Assembly: GCA_021810735.1 (NCBI GenBank)
Contig: JAJZIF010000002.1
Location: 1 to 41,296, forward strand
Source: Acidobacteriota bacterium
GTDB taxonomy: Bacteria; Acidobacteriota; Terriglobia; Terriglobales; Acidobacteriaceae
Length of the DNA stretch: 41,296 bases
Reading direction: 5' to 3'
Below, one piece after another: positions 1 to 9,172 of the stretch. Under the pieces are notes generated by a model that saw nothing but the letters and a program-made list of their open reading frames with translations, was not told where the DNA came from and searched no databases. The translations under genes and the position numbers were made by a program. Position 1 is the first letter of the stretch, and each line of letters begins with the position of its first letter.

Positions 1-280
1 GCTCAAAGTACTGATCGGCCACTTTGGGATCGCCCTTTCCGGTATAGGCCAGGCCCGTCAGGTTAAGGACCTTCAGGTCATTTGGCTCGCTCTTCAGCAA
101 CTGCTTCAGGAGCACCAGTCCCTGGTCCCACTGATGATTGCGGATGAGATTTTCGGCTTGAGAGTAGATAGAAGTGGGATCTTCTGTGGGAGTGCTATGC
201 GTCTGCGCCGCAGCCGTCGCGAAGCAACTCACTGCCAGTAGCACTGCGAAATGTGTTAGTTTTGAACGCCAGGGCGTCAT
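1..280 (-). CDS. TPR-repeat secreted protein, N-terminal part only
   Basis: Read on the minus strand from an ATG at 280-278, the frame stays open to the window edge (93 codons, no stop), so the C-terminal part lies outside. The N-terminus MTPWRSKLTHFAVLLAVSCF followed by ATAAAQT is a typical Sec signal peptide, probably cleaved near residue 27. Residues about 39-93 have the helix-turn-helix spacing of a tetratricopeptide repeat: an AENLIRNHQWDQGLVLL helix, then LKSEPND, then LNLTGLAYTGKGD. TPR proteins are scaffolds, so no reaction can be assigned. The start lies 14 bp past the regulator stop on the same strand, so the two are probably cotranscribed. No clear Shine-Dalgarno sequence is visible. 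Confidence 0.7.
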   Translation of the reverse strand, partial: MTPWRSKLTHFAVLLAVSCFATAAAQTHSTPTEDPTSIYSQAENLIRNHQWDQGLVLLKQLLKSEPNDLKVLNLTGLAYTGKGDPKVADQYFE

Positions 281-294
281 AGCAAGTGGTAGAT

Positions 295-1452
295 CTATTC
301 GTGCAGGTTGTGTTTCCTGATATTTGGCTCGTCCGCAATAGCAGCGCCACTTGACTGCCTGATCACAAGTCGGAAATCGACCAGAAAATCGCGTGTCGGC
401 GCGTTCGGATGTGCGATCCGATCCAGCATTGCCATGAGCGCGGTGACTCCAATCTCTGTACAGGGTTGGTGGATAGTAGTGAGCGGAGACTGTAAAAGGC
501 TTGCATACTTTATGTCATCCATTCCGGCGATCCGGATCTCGGAGGGCACACGAACGCCGATGGCAGAGAGTGTTGTCATCAACCGAGCCGCCGTGTAGTC
601 ATTGGCGCATATGATCGCGTCAGGGCTGCGGCTTGCGACCATAGAGCGGATTGCGGATATATCGGTCGGGTCGCCGTGGGCTACGGGTTCTTCTGGTCCG
701 GGGTTATTGTAAGCACGCAGCGCATCTCGATAACCCAGAATCCTTTGGTTTACCGTCGGTGCGGAGTAGGGGCGGGAGAAGAACAATATCCGTTGGGAGC
801 CGCAATGCAAAAGGTGCTCGGTGATGACAAACCCGGCCCGGCGATTGTCGATGCCAACGAGATCATACTTGCTCCGTTTCGGATATTCGCAGATATCACG
901 ATCCAGCAGCACGATCGGTATGTGCGCATCGTCGAAAAGTTGGACAATCTGCAGGTTAACATCGTCCTTTATATCGGAAAGCTCGAGCGGCGCGAAAAAA
1001 ATACCCGAGACACTCTGCTCAAGGTAGTAATCGCATAGTCGCTTCGCCTGAACCTCCTTCCGCGATTCCGGGTCGAACAAGGGCCCCCAAAGTAAGCCGT
1101 GGTGTCCTCCAAGGCGCGCTTGCGAAATGCCCTGGCAAATCGGCTCGAAAATTTCTGTCAAGCCGAGCTCGGGAATCAGCAAGCCGAAGACAAGATCCTC
1201 CCGATGATTCTGACTGCGGACATAGGTTCCCGATCCGGGGCGACGCTCGATCAGGCCCTCAGTCTCCAGTTCCGCTAAAGCACGCCCAATTGTGGGTCGG
1301 CTCGCGCCAAATTTTGCGACGAACTCTTTTTCGCTGGGCAGTTTTTCGTCGGGGCCGTATGTGCCGATGGTGAGTGCCTGGCGCAACTCAGCATAGATTC
1401 GTCTATATTTTGGCCCATTTCCGCCGTCGTTTGCATTTGTCTGCTTTGGCAT
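295..1452 (-). CDS. GntR/LacI hybrid transcriptional regulator (AraR-like architecture)
   Basis: This 385-residue protein has a GntR-type winged helix at residues 14-79 (recognition region LPSEKEFVAKFGASRPTIGR, wing RRPGSGTYV). It is joined to a LacI/periplasmic-binding-protein-like sugar sensor at about 87-370, with the motifs GIDNRRAG, DAIICANDYTA and IAGMDD followed by LTTIHQP. The same domain fusion is known from AraR-type sugar repressors. The gene is divergent from a TonB receptor and three GH32 proteins. A local repressor of fructan or sucrose use, released by a sugar ligand, is therefore the best inference. Two GTCTATAC sites in the divergent promoter region, one 45 bp from its own start codon, suggest autoregulation. 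The ligand cannot be read from the sequence. Confidence 0.9.
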   Translation of the reverse strand: MPKQTNANDGGNGPKYRRIYAELRQALTIGTYGPDEKLPSEKEFVAKFGASRPTIGRALAELETEGLIERRPGSGTYVRSQNHREDLVFGLLIPELGLTEIFEPICQGISQARLGGHHGLLWGPLFDPESRKEVQAKRLCDYYLEQSVSGIFFAPLELSDIKDDVNLQIVQLFDDAHIPIVLLDRDICEYPKRSKYDLVGIDNRRAGFVITEHLLHCGSQRILFFSRPYSAPTVNQRILGYRDALRAYNNPGPEEPVAHGDPTDISAIRSMVASRSPDAIICANDYTAARLMTTLSAIGVRVPSEIRIAGMDDIKYASLLQSPLTTIHQPCTEIGVTALMAMLDRIAHPNAPTRDFLVDFRLVIRQSSGAAIADEPNIRKHNLHE

Positions 1453-1496
1453 TCTGTCCTTGCCGTCATCAAATCCAGTATTAACATCTGTTACCA

Positions 1497-1504
1497 GTCT
1501 ATAC
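1497..1504. promoter_or_regulatory. Putative GntR-family operator, regulator-proximal
   Basis: GTCTATAC fits the GTnTAnAC half-palindromic consensus known for HutC-type GntR regulators. It sits inside a 10-base AGTCTATACA (1496-1505) that recurs exactly at 1617-1626. On the minus strand a TTGACT, a possible -35 of the regulator promoter, directly abuts it (1510-1505). A bound repressor would therefore cover the regulator's own promoter. Confidence 0.5.
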
Positions 1505-1617
1505 AGTCAATCCGGAACGCTGAGCGGCGTTCGCACAAAAAAAGGACACCCATTTTTGTTCTCCACTGTTCGCTTTGGTCAAAAGCACACACCAATCTAG
1601 CAAAAAACGAGGGTTTA

Positions 1618-1625
1618 GTCTATAC
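1618..1625. promoter_or_regulatory. Putative GntR-family operator, receptor-proximal
   Basis: This is the second exact copy of GTCTATAC (within AGTCTATACA, 1617-1626), 121 bp from the first. It lies in the AT-rich part of the divergent intergenic region, about 50 bp upstream of the predicted receptor -35. The spacing of about 11.5 helical turns does not rule out looping between the two sites. Confidence 0.5.
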
Positions 1626-1675
1626 ATTTCTATGACATTATATTAAATAAAGCTTTACATATTGAAATATTTATA

Positions 1676-1705
1676 TTGACAACTATCTCAAATGTGGCGT
1701 AGGCT
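1676..1705 (+). promoter_or_regulatory. Candidate sigma-70 promoter for the TonB receptor
   Basis: A perfect TTGACA (1676-1681) is followed after 18 bp by TAGGCT (1700-1705), a weak -10. The upstream stretch 1610-1676 is strongly AT-rich, like an UP element. Transcription would start near 1712, leaving a leader of about 55 nt before the ATG at 1768. Confidence 0.4.
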
Positions 1706-1767
1706 GCTCTTGCTGAACCGTGTACAGTTGGTACGGTTTGGAATTGGGTTTCTTTTCGGAGGCACGT

Positions 1768-4700
1768 ATGAAGTTTCGTGGGATAGTTTTTTTCTTACTG
1801 CTGGTGGCGTTGTCGGCCGGAGCAGCGTGGGGGCAATTCAGCAGTTCAATCGAGGGGAGCGTTACGGACAGTTCGGGAGCAGTCGTGCCCGGAACTACAA
1901 TCGTGTTGACGAATATCGACACCGGCGTTACGAACAAGACGCAGACGGATAGGGCAGGATTCTATAAGGTTCCAGCACTTGCGCCAGGCCGCTACAAAGT
2001 GTCTGCAACTATACAAGGTTTTGCCAGCGAGACAGAGAACGACATCCTGCTCACCGCGACCCAAGTAAGAGATATTTCGTTTAAATTTCAGCCAGCCGCC
2101 GTGACAAGCAGCGTTGAGGTGACTGCCGCAGACACTGCGGTCGATACTGCTCAAGCCAAGATCTCGTCGGTCATTGACACGCGACAAATCAATGAACTGG
2201 GGATGGAAGGAAACAATATTTACGACGTCGTCGCCCAGACTCCTGGGGTGACCGGTACAGGCACAATGGGACAGCCCGCCTCGAATGCGGACATCTTCTA
2301 CGCAACGACGACGCCAGCGGTGTCCGCCAATGGCCAGCCAAACTCGGGCAACACCTACCTTCTGGATGGAATTTCTCTGGACGATTCTCCTTCCGGTGGC
2401 GACGCCAAGCTCGTGCCGAACCCAAATTCCGTTCAAGAGGTGGAGGTGTCCACCAATAACTACTCGGCTGAGTTTGGAAAAGGCAGTAGTCTGGTCACGG
2501 AGATCACCAGCAAGTCGGGAACAAATAGCTGGCACGGCTCTATGTTCGAACAATTTCAGAACAATAATCTGACGGCCAGGACGGAATTCCAAAATACCCC
2601 TGATCCGGCCACTGGCCACATCATTAACCCATTTCAACGCAATGAGTTTGGTGGATTCCTGGGAGGTCCAATCAAAAAAGATCGGACTTTCTTTTTGGTC
2701 AGTTGGGACCAAGTAATCTCCAACTTCTCGTCGGCGTTTCTCACCACGGTGGAGACTCCCCAGTTTACGAGCTTTATGAAGACGAATTACCCAAATGCAA
2801 CCTCCACGTCGCTTTTTACCCAGTACCCGGCAAACATAGCTCCATCTACGCTTACGAATTTTCAAACTGTAGCTCAGGTGGAGAAGTCGCAAGTCCCTTC
2901 AAATCAACAACTGTGTTCACAGCCGGGCGCGACAACTGGGCCGCTCGGCATGCCTTGCGACATGCCCCTGCTGGGAACCGGAGATCTATCGTTCTCTACC
3001 ATTCATAACGGCTATCAATACAACATCCGCATTGACCAGAGCTTCCCTGGTGGTAAAGACCGAATCTACGGCAATGTCTACCATACTCAGCTCAGCAGTT
3101 CGGGTGGCGAACAGGTTCGGTCCATCTTCAATATCATCATTCCGCAGGATGCGACATTTGCGGCCATCAACTACACGCATGTGTTCTCGCCATCCGTCCT
3201 GAACGAGGCTGCTGGCGGCTTTACGAGAACGACGGCGTTCATTCCCTGTAATGTTTGCCAGCTACTTCCAATAGGTGTCAACAATATGGCTGGCTTCGGT
3301 GACGGCTTCGCGCCAACGGGATTTGCCCAGAACGACTTCGAATGGAGAGACATGCTCTCCGTAATTCATGGCAAGCACGCTCTCAAAATGGGATTCGAGA
3401 TCTATCACAATCAGGATTTCGCTCCGTTTACAAGAAATGATGCACGAAATCAGTCCTACAACTTCGAAACAGTCTTCGACTTTGCTGAGGACAAACCATC
3501 TCAGGAAAACGGCATCGATTACAACCCGATCACTGGCGGAATCATGAACGGAAACCGTTATTATCTTGACAGTACCTATGGGTACTACGTTCAGGATGAC
3601 TGGAGAGTCAATTCAAGATTGACAGTAAATCTTGGATTGAGGTGGGATTATCTATCTAATCCGAAAGAAGCGCATGACACTCTTTCCACGATTAGATTGG
3701 GCTCCGCGCCTTCGCTTGAACAACAGATCGCAGGAATCAGTGTAGCTCCAGCCAAGCACCCCTTCACCTACGTTCCCCTTATGAACCTGGCCCCACGGGT
3801 TGGATTTGCCTGGCAGCCCTTTGCAGACGGGAAGTGGTCTGTGCGAGGCGCCTTCGGCATCTTCTATAACAGAGGAGGCAATACTCTTTGGAGCGACACT
3901 GAAACCAACAACCCGCCATTTGCAGCAAGTTTGAATGCGGACATCCATGTTCCTTCAGGGCCACAGCCCGTATATGGGCTATGCGGCTCGGCCACATTCC
4001 CATTTAACTGCCCGCGTCCTCCTCTGCCGGTAGACCAATTCAATCCCCGTGGCGGTATTCTTGGAACGCAGGTTTCCATCGGCGGCCCAGATCCTTCCCT
4101 GAAACTTGCCTATGCAGAAAACATGTTCCTGGGCGTTCAGCGTCAATTCCGGTCGCATTGGATTGCCGAGGCGGATTTTACTCGCTCGACCGGAATTCAC
4201 ATGTACTCGATCATCAATCGAAACCGATATGATGGCGACCGCAACCCGGTGACAGGGGTCATCACTTTCCTGAATCCGTACTTCGGCGCGATCAACTACG
4301 CCGATAACAGCAATCACTCTACATATAATGCGGGCACATTTTTTATTCAGAAGCTCTTTCATCAGGGCTATAGTTTCCAGGTTGCATTTACCACAGGAAA
4401 GACTATCGACCTGATGAGCGCTCCTCCCGGAACGGACAAGGGTTCCGATTATGCCCCGGTCATCGATGCGTACAACTTGAATGCGCAGCGCGGCCTGTCC
4501 GACCAGGACGTTTCCAAGCAACTCTCATTCAACTTTGTGTGGGATGTGCCGAAACCGAAGACATCCAGCAGAGCGCTGAACATCATGGCCGGGGGATGGG
4601 AAGTCACCAGTCTGGGAGAACTCATTTCTGGTCTACCGCAGACGGTGTTTACAACGAACGAGTCACAGGACTTCAACCTTGACGGCAACAACTACGACTT

Positions 4701-5079
4701 GCCGAACACACCCTCGTTTGGGCATACGCTGAAGGGTCTAAGCCGCTCCAACTATCTCAAAGGGACCTTCACGGCAAGTCAATTTCCTTTGCCTGTCGGA
4801 GCCAATGGGTTGCCAACAGGTGTAGAAGGAAACCTCGGCCGCAATACGTTCCGGGGCCCAGGGTTCGCTCAGGTAGACTCCGGTTTTGCCAAGAACAACC
4901 ATGTGCCATGGTTCGTCAACGGCGGGGCGAACCTGCAATTCCGGGTCGACGTCTACAACTTGTTCAATCGGGTGAATCTGACAGGGTGGGACACCAACCT
5001 CGCGGATGGAAACTTTGGCAAGGCAACGAACACTTTGCAGGCCCGGACCCTGCAACTTAGTACTAAATTTGTTTTTTAG
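1768..5079 (+). CDS. Oar-type TonB-dependent outer-membrane receptor with carboxypeptidase-regulatory-like domain
   Basis: The frame is open further upstream, but the ATG at 1768 is chosen. It has GGAGG at 1758-1762 and begins a clear signal peptide, MKFRGIVFFLLLVALSAGAA then WGQ. The mature protein starts with a beta-sandwich repeat of the CarboxypepD_reg/Cna-B kind (about 25-105, SIEGSVTDSSGAVVPGTTI). A TonB plug follows at about 120-250 (YLLDGISLDD, VQEVEVSTNNYSAEFGKG), then a large beta-barrel ending in an aromatic residue, KFVF, as outer-membrane barrels do. At 1,103 residues it has the usual length of acidobacterial Oar/SusC-like receptors. The GH32 genes behind it suggest that it imports fructo-oligosaccharides or another fructoside. 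No SusD-type lipoprotein is present. The substrate is inferred from context only. Confidence 0.9.
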   Translation: MKFRGIVFFLLLVALSAGAAWGQFSSSIEGSVTDSSGAVVPGTTIVLTNIDTGVTNKTQTDRAGFYKVPALAPGRYKVSATIQGFASETENDILLTATQVRDISFKFQPAAVTSSVEVTAADTAVDTAQAKISSVIDTRQINELGMEGNNIYDVVAQTPGVTGTGTMGQPASNADIFYATTTPAVSANGQPNSGNTYLLDGISLDDSPSGGDAKLVPNPNSVQEVEVSTNNYSAEFGKGSSLVTEITSKSGTNSWHGSMFEQFQNNNLTARTEFQNTPDPATGHIINPFQRNEFGGFLGGPIKKDRTFFLVSWDQVISNFSSAFLTTVETPQFTSFMKTNYPNATSTSLFTQYPANIAPSTLTNFQTVAQVEKSQVPSNQQLCSQPGATTGPLGMPCDMPLLGTGDLSFSTIHNGYQYNIRIDQSFPGGKDRIYGNVYHTQLSSSGGEQVRSIFNIIIPQDATFAAINYTHVFSPSVLNEAAGGFTRTTAFIPCNVCQLLPIGVNNMAGFGDGFAPTGFAQNDFEWRDMLSVIHGKHALKMGFEIYHNQDFAPFTRNDARNQSYNFETVFDFAEDKPSQENGIDYNPITGGIMNGNRYYLDSTYGYYVQDDWRVNSRLTVNLGLRWDYLSNPKEAHDTLSTIRLGSAPSLEQQIAGISVAPAKHPFTYVPLMNLAPRVGFAWQPFADGKWSVRGAFGIFYNRGGNTLWSDTETNNPPFAASLNADIHVPSGPQPVYGLCGSATFPFNCPRPPLPVDQFNPRGGILGTQVSIGGPDPSLKLAYAENMFLGVQRQFRSHWIAEADFTRSTGIHMYSIINRNRYDGDRNPVTGVITFLNPYFGAINYADNSNHSTYNAGTFFIQKLFHQGYSFQVAFTTGKTIDLMSAPPGTDKGSDYAPVIDAYNLNAQRGLSDQDVSKQLSFNFVWDVPKPKTSSRALNIMAGGWEVTSLGELISGLPQTVFTTNESQDFNLDGNNYDLPNTPSFGHTLKGLSRSNYLKGTFTASQFPLPVGANGLPTGVEGNLGRNTFRGPGFAQVDSGFAKNNHVPWFVNGGANLQFRVDVYNLFNRVNLTGWDTNLADGNFGKATNTLQARTLQLSTKFVF

Positions 5080-5127
5080 ACTGAGTTGCGAGCACACTTC
5101 CGGAAGCAGTATGGGATGACGCTTAGA

Positions 5128-5164
5128 ACGCTGCGCGATGGCGGAAACTTGCAACGCGCAGCGT
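5128..5164 (+). terminator. Stem-loop, probable terminator after the receptor gene
   Basis: A perfect 10-bp inverted repeat (ACGCTGCGCG at 5128-5137, CGCGCAGCGT at 5155-5164) has a 17-nt loop and begins 48 bp after the receptor stop. It is followed by ATTTATT, an AT-rich but imperfect U-tract, so termination may be partial. Confidence 0.55.
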
Positions 5165-5200
5165 ATTTATTCCCGGGGGAAGATTGTTCTCGACCAAGGC

Positions 5201-5206
5201 TATAAT
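5201..5206 (+). promoter_or_regulatory. Candidate -10 element for the GH32 genes
   Basis: A perfect TATAAT lies just past the stem-loop and 75 bp upstream of the first GH32 start. No convincing -35 is seen at 16-18 bp upstream. The position suggests that the GH32 genes have their own start of transcription besides read-through from the receptor. Confidence 0.35.
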
Positions 5207-5280
5207 TTGCTGTCCTCGAGAGCCCCATCATCATGCTCTGCCGCTCGTTGTGATTACCCATTTCTGAAGGGCCATGTCGA

Positions 5281-6840
5281 ATGAAAATAAGTAGGCGCAG
5301 TGTTTTGTCCGGCGTAGTTGTGGCCGGAGCCTCCATCTGTCTGAGTCGAGACTCCGCATTCCATTTCGCATTCGCTGCCGAGGCCCGGCGGGATCTAGCA
5401 ACTGACCCTCGGCGTCCGCAGTTTCATCTGCTTCCGGCCGCTAATTGGATGAACGATCCCAATGGCCCGATTTATTGGAATGGAAGCTATCACATGTTTT
5501 ATCAATACAACCCTAATGGCGCATTCTGGGGAGATATGCACTGGGCACATGCCATAAGCCCAGACATGGTTCATTGGACCCATCTTCCCATCGCGCTATC
5601 GCCAACGCCAGGAGGTCCCGATGCAGGCGGCTGTTTCTCGGGTACGGCAGTCGTCCAGGATGGTGTTGTCACTGTGATCTACACCGGGGTCGTACCTGCT
5701 CCTGAAGATCAGGCTACAATTCGCGACGGCACACATTCTCTGCGAGAGTCTCAGTGTCTGGCCACGACAAGGGATCCAGAACTAAGATCGTGGTCTAAAC
5801 TGCCGAAGCCTGTGATCGCCGCACCGCCCGCCAACATGAAAGTCACTGGCTTCCGAGACCCTTCGCCTTGGCGCTTAGGCGAATGGTGGTACATGACTGT
5901 GGGGTCTGGGATCCCGAACCAGGGCGGAGCTGTTCTCCTCTATCGATCGAAAGATCTCCAGCATTGGGAATACCGGCACATCCTTGCCAGCGGCCGAGGT
6001 AAAGGTATCGACACACCCAACAAAGTCGATTCTGGAGACATGTGGGAATGTCCGGATTTATTTCTTCTGGATGGCCAACACATTCTGATTTATTCCACAG
6101 CAGGAAAAGCCTACTGGCAAAGCGGCGAACTCGATCCAAAAGAGATGTTGTTCCATCCCAAACGTACCGGCGTGCTCGATTACGGATCGTACTATGCGCC
6201 GAAGACCCAGTTAGACAAGTCGGGACAGCGCATTCTCTGGGGTTGGATACCAGAATCCAGGCCATTAGCAGAGTATCGTGCCGCCGGATGGGCAGGATTG
6301 ATGTCCTTGCCCCGCGTGCTCACCGTGGATAGGAATGGCCTTTTGTCAATGGCTGTATCTCCCGCGGTCGAAATGCTGCGAAGGAGCGAGCAGGTTCTGG
6401 TGCCAACCGCCGATGAAGCGGAAAACCAACGAACACTCAGCGCCATACGGCTGCATGAATGTTGCGGTGAAATCCTCTGCAAATTGCGTCCATCCGCTGA
6501 GTCATTCAGCGTGGCTCTATTAAGTTCGGCAGAAAGTACGACCGGCAATCCCTTGATCTCCGTTCGATATGATCCCAATCACCCTGGCCATGTGTCCGTT
6601 GACGATAAGACGATTCCTATCCATCTCGATAAAGCTGGATTTTTCGAGCTGCACATGTATGTCGATGGCTCTGTGATCGAGCTGATCGTGAATGAGCAAG
6701 CAGGCTACACCAAGCGATTTTATTATCCCGGTCTTCATGCCCCCGAGATCGCTCTGCGCGTTGCAGGGAAATGGGCGAACGTCGCCGAAATAAGTAAGTG
6801 GCAACTAGCTCCGATATCGCCGAACCGGTTGACAACATAA
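5281..6840 (+). CDS. Glycoside hydrolase family 32 protein (levanase/inulinase/invertase type), canonical triad
   Basis: This 519-residue protein begins with a twin-arginine motif, SRRSVL, and a hydrophobic stretch, so Tat export is likely. The GH32 five-blade propeller starts near residue 47. All three catalytic motifs are intact: WMNDPNG with nucleophile D59, FRDP with stabiliser D193, and WECPD with acid/base E256. The C-terminal 150 residues fit the beta-sandwich module of GH32. The expected activity is hydrolysis of beta-fructosidic bonds in the periplasm or outside the cell. Whether the substrate is sucrose, levan or inulin cannot be told from motifs. GAAGGG lies 9 nt before the ATG. 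It closely resembles the third GH32 of the locus, and both end in RLTT, which suggests duplication. Confidence 0.93.
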   Translation: MKISRRSVLSGVVVAGASICLSRDSAFHFAFAAEARRDLATDPRRPQFHLLPAANWMNDPNGPIYWNGSYHMFYQYNPNGAFWGDMHWAHAISPDMVHWTHLPIALSPTPGGPDAGGCFSGTAVVQDGVVTVIYTGVVPAPEDQATIRDGTHSLRESQCLATTRDPELRSWSKLPKPVIAAPPANMKVTGFRDPSPWRLGEWWYMTVGSGIPNQGGAVLLYRSKDLQHWEYRHILASGRGKGIDTPNKVDSGDMWECPDLFLLDGQHILIYSTAGKAYWQSGELDPKEMLFHPKRTGVLDYGSYYAPKTQLDKSGQRILWGWIPESRPLAEYRAAGWAGLMSLPRVLTVDRNGLLSMAVSPAVEMLRRSEQVLVPTADEAENQRTLSAIRLHECCGEILCKLRPSAESFSVALLSSAESTTGNPLISVRYDPNHPGHVSVDDKTIPIHLDKAGFFELHMYVDGSVIELIVNEQAGYTKRFYYPGLHAPEIALRVAGKWANVAEISKWQLAPISPNRLTT

Positions 6841-6949
6841 CCTTGGACTACTGGCTGTTGGCGGTTTGAGCAAGAAGGTCGTATGGCTTTCCTCAAGCCG
6901 CAGCCCGGCCGACCTCATCAGAAAAGCGCGAAGAAAAGAGGCAGATCGA

Positions 6950-9133
6950 ATGAGCCAGGAGAATGATTGGGAAGTTTCACGCCGGTCATTTTTGATCGCC
7001 TCTACCGGCATGTTCTTGCCAAAGTTATCATGGGCCGAAAGTAGGGATGGCGCAGTACTGTGCTGGACCTTGGACGATCACGGCGATACTGCGCTGGAAG
7101 ACGTTTTTGGCACAAGGGACCCGATCTCCTCGCGCACGGGACATGCAATCTGGGTCGGCAATGGACGAGACCGCGCACTCCGGCTGGACGGCTATTCCGT
7201 ATGGATCGACCATCCTGGTTCTTATCTCCCATTGCGCGAAGCAACTCTTACGATTTCCGCGTGGCTGGCGCTGGAGTCATATCCCGTGAATGAGGCGGCG
7301 CTGGTACAGCAGGGAAAGCAGCCAAACTCCGGATTCAGTTTGGCGATCGATAAATGGGGCTATCTGCTTTTTCGAGTACCTTTAGACAAATCATGGAAAG
7401 TCTGCCGTTCTACAGGGCCTGTTCCAAGGAGCAGATGGATCCATCTTGCTGTGACTGTCGCCAATTCGGGTGAGGTCATTCTTTACCAGAACGGCGTCGC
7501 CTGCGGTCATCAGCCAGCCTCCGGGAAATACTTGCAGCTAGCGAAAACCACTAAAGTCACTATAGCGAAGTCAAATGACAGCCCAGTCGTTGCGGATGTA
7601 TTTCCAACGGGGGTCTTGAATGGTCTCATCAAAGATGTGCAGATTTTCGATGCGCGGCTTTCGCGCCGGTCGATCAATCGAATTCTGGAAGCGTCAAAGC
7701 CGGACAGACCACCTGATCTTGAAATCAATGGTTCATGGTGTGCGAGTGACAAGCAGCGGCCACTCTACCACGCGTTGCCCCCGCGCGCATGGACCAACGA
7801 GCCCCACGGCCTGATCCATTGGGGAGGCCAGTATCACCTCTTCTATCAGAAGAACGCGAACGGGCCCTATTGGGGACATATCAATTGGGGTCACATGACC
7901 AGCCCTGACCTCTATCATTGGACCGAGATGCCGGTGGCGCTTTCACCCGAACCTGGCCCGGACGCAGAGGGGTGTTGGTCTGGAAGTGTTATCGATCACA
8001 ACGGAAAATTGGCGCTGATCTATACCGGCGGAGATGGACACAAGGCGAGCATTTGTCTCGCGCTTAGTGCAGACGGAATCCACTTCACAAAACATGAGGG
8101 CAACCCAATTATCCCCGCCCCTCCGCCGGGGCTTGGTTATCCAGAGTTCCGCGATCCTTTCGTGTGGCAGGAGGGGGATGTTTATTACATGATCGTCGGT
8201 TCGGCGGTCAAAAATGTGGGAGGAACGGCCCTTCTTTACAGGTCGGAAGATATCTTCAACTGGCGCTACTTAAAGCCGCTCATGGTCGGGAACAAGGAAA
8301 CGTCTGGAGTATTTTGGGAGATGCCAATCTTCGTCAAAATGGGGGACAAGCATGTTCTTATCGTCTGCGAGGTGCCTGGAAGATCTTCTTATTGGATTGG
8401 AGTATGGAAAAATGAGAGCTTTGAGCCAGCATCACCGATGCCACAACGTCTGGAACTGTTCAACCATCTTTTGAGTCCGACGCCTCATACCACCATCGAT
8501 GGGCGTGTGATTACGATGGGCATCATCCCAGACCAACGTAGTCCAAAGCAGACGTGGAGGGCAGGATGGGCGCATCTGTATTCGCTGCCAAGGGTGCTGT
8601 CCGTGGACTCGCCGGGAGATTTACAGCAGAAACCCCTCGAGGACATAGATAATTGGAGCGACTCCGTCTTTTCGGCTTCGGATCTGGCCCTCGAAGACGG
8701 AACCATCAGAATGCCGCCGCAGATCGCGGGTACCCGCATCAAGATTGATGTCGCAATTAGGCGGGGTGAATCGCAATCAGTGTCGCTCTTCATCAGGCGG
8801 TCACCCGACGGTCGAGAACTGACAGAACTTCGTTATGAGTGGCAAACTGGGTCGATGGTCCTGGATCGGAGCCGATCGAGTTTAGATCCTCTCGTTAAAC
8901 GTGACATCCAAGAGACAACTTACTGGACTGCAACTGCTGGGACGATCCATATAGTTGCTTTTCTCGATGAATCCGTACTCGAAGTCTTTGTGGACGGCCG
9001 CGCAGTGTTCGCCGCACGTATCTACCCCACCCTTGAAGAAAGTGACGGCGTGGGGTTTGGATGTGTTGGAAAAGGTGCGCGGATCGAAACCCTCAGTGCC
9101 GCTCGGATCACGCTACGCTCAAGATCCTCGTAG
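6950..9133 (+). CDS. LamG-GH32 two-domain protein with Asp-to-Glu change at the nucleophile position
   Basis: The frame opens at a TTG at 6866, but the ATG at 6950 is preferred. It has AAGAGG 8 nt upstream and puts the Tat motif (SRRSFL) at residues 10-15. The product is 727 residues. Residues about 34-247 look like a concanavalin A/LamG-type jelly roll (ALRLDGYSVWID, LTISAWLALESYP, WIHLAVTVANSGEVILYQNG). The GH32 domain follows from about residue 272. In place of WMNDPNG it has WTNEPHG, so Glu284 (codon 7799-7801) stands where the nucleophile Asp is expected. FRDP (D402) is kept, and WEMP (E457) replaces WECPD. It may be an enzyme with altered specificity, part of a GH32 subgroup with this motif, or a fructan-binding protein. 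It lies 109 bp behind the first GH32 gene. Confidence 0.88.
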   Translation: MSQENDWEVSRRSFLIASTGMFLPKLSWAESRDGAVLCWTLDDHGDTALEDVFGTRDPISSRTGHAIWVGNGRDRALRLDGYSVWIDHPGSYLPLREATLTISAWLALESYPVNEAALVQQGKQPNSGFSLAIDKWGYLLFRVPLDKSWKVCRSTGPVPRSRWIHLAVTVANSGEVILYQNGVACGHQPASGKYLQLAKTTKVTIAKSNDSPVVADVFPTGVLNGLIKDVQIFDARLSRRSINRILEASKPDRPPDLEINGSWCASDKQRPLYHALPPRAWTNEPHGLIHWGGQYHLFYQKNANGPYWGHINWGHMTSPDLYHWTEMPVALSPEPGPDAEGCWSGSVIDHNGKLALIYTGGDGHKASICLALSADGIHFTKHEGNPIIPAPPPGLGYPEFRDPFVWQEGDVYYMIVGSAVKNVGGTALLYRSEDIFNWRYLKPLMVGNKETSGVFWEMPIFVKMGDKHVLIVCEVPGRSSYWIGVWKNESFEPASPMPQRLELFNHLLSPTPHTTIDGRVITMGIIPDQRSPKQTWRAGWAHLYSLPRVLSVDSPGDLQQKPLEDIDNWSDSVFSASDLALEDGTIRMPPQIAGTRIKIDVAIRRGESQSVSLFIRRSPDGRELTELRYEWQTGSMVLDRSRSSLDPLVKRDIQETTYWTATAGTIHIVAFLDESVLEVFVDGRAVFAARIYPTLEESDGVGFGCVGKGARIETLSAARITLRSRSS

Positions 9134-9172
9134 CATTGACGTTCACAATATCATTCATCGCGAGGCTTCATC

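Noticed and set aside
1720..1767. GTG start 48 bp upstream for the TonB receptor
   Set aside because: The extension has no ribosome-binding site and would bury the signal peptide; the ATG at 1768 has GGAGG and a clean signal sequence.
1846..2892. Minus-strand open frame of 348 codons inside the TonB receptor gene
   Set aside because: The receptor frame is unambiguous, and this frame has no family resemblance.
6866..6949. TTG start for the LamG-GH32 protein
   Set aside because: The ATG at 6950 has a good ribosome-binding site and puts the Tat motif at the expected distance from the N-terminus.
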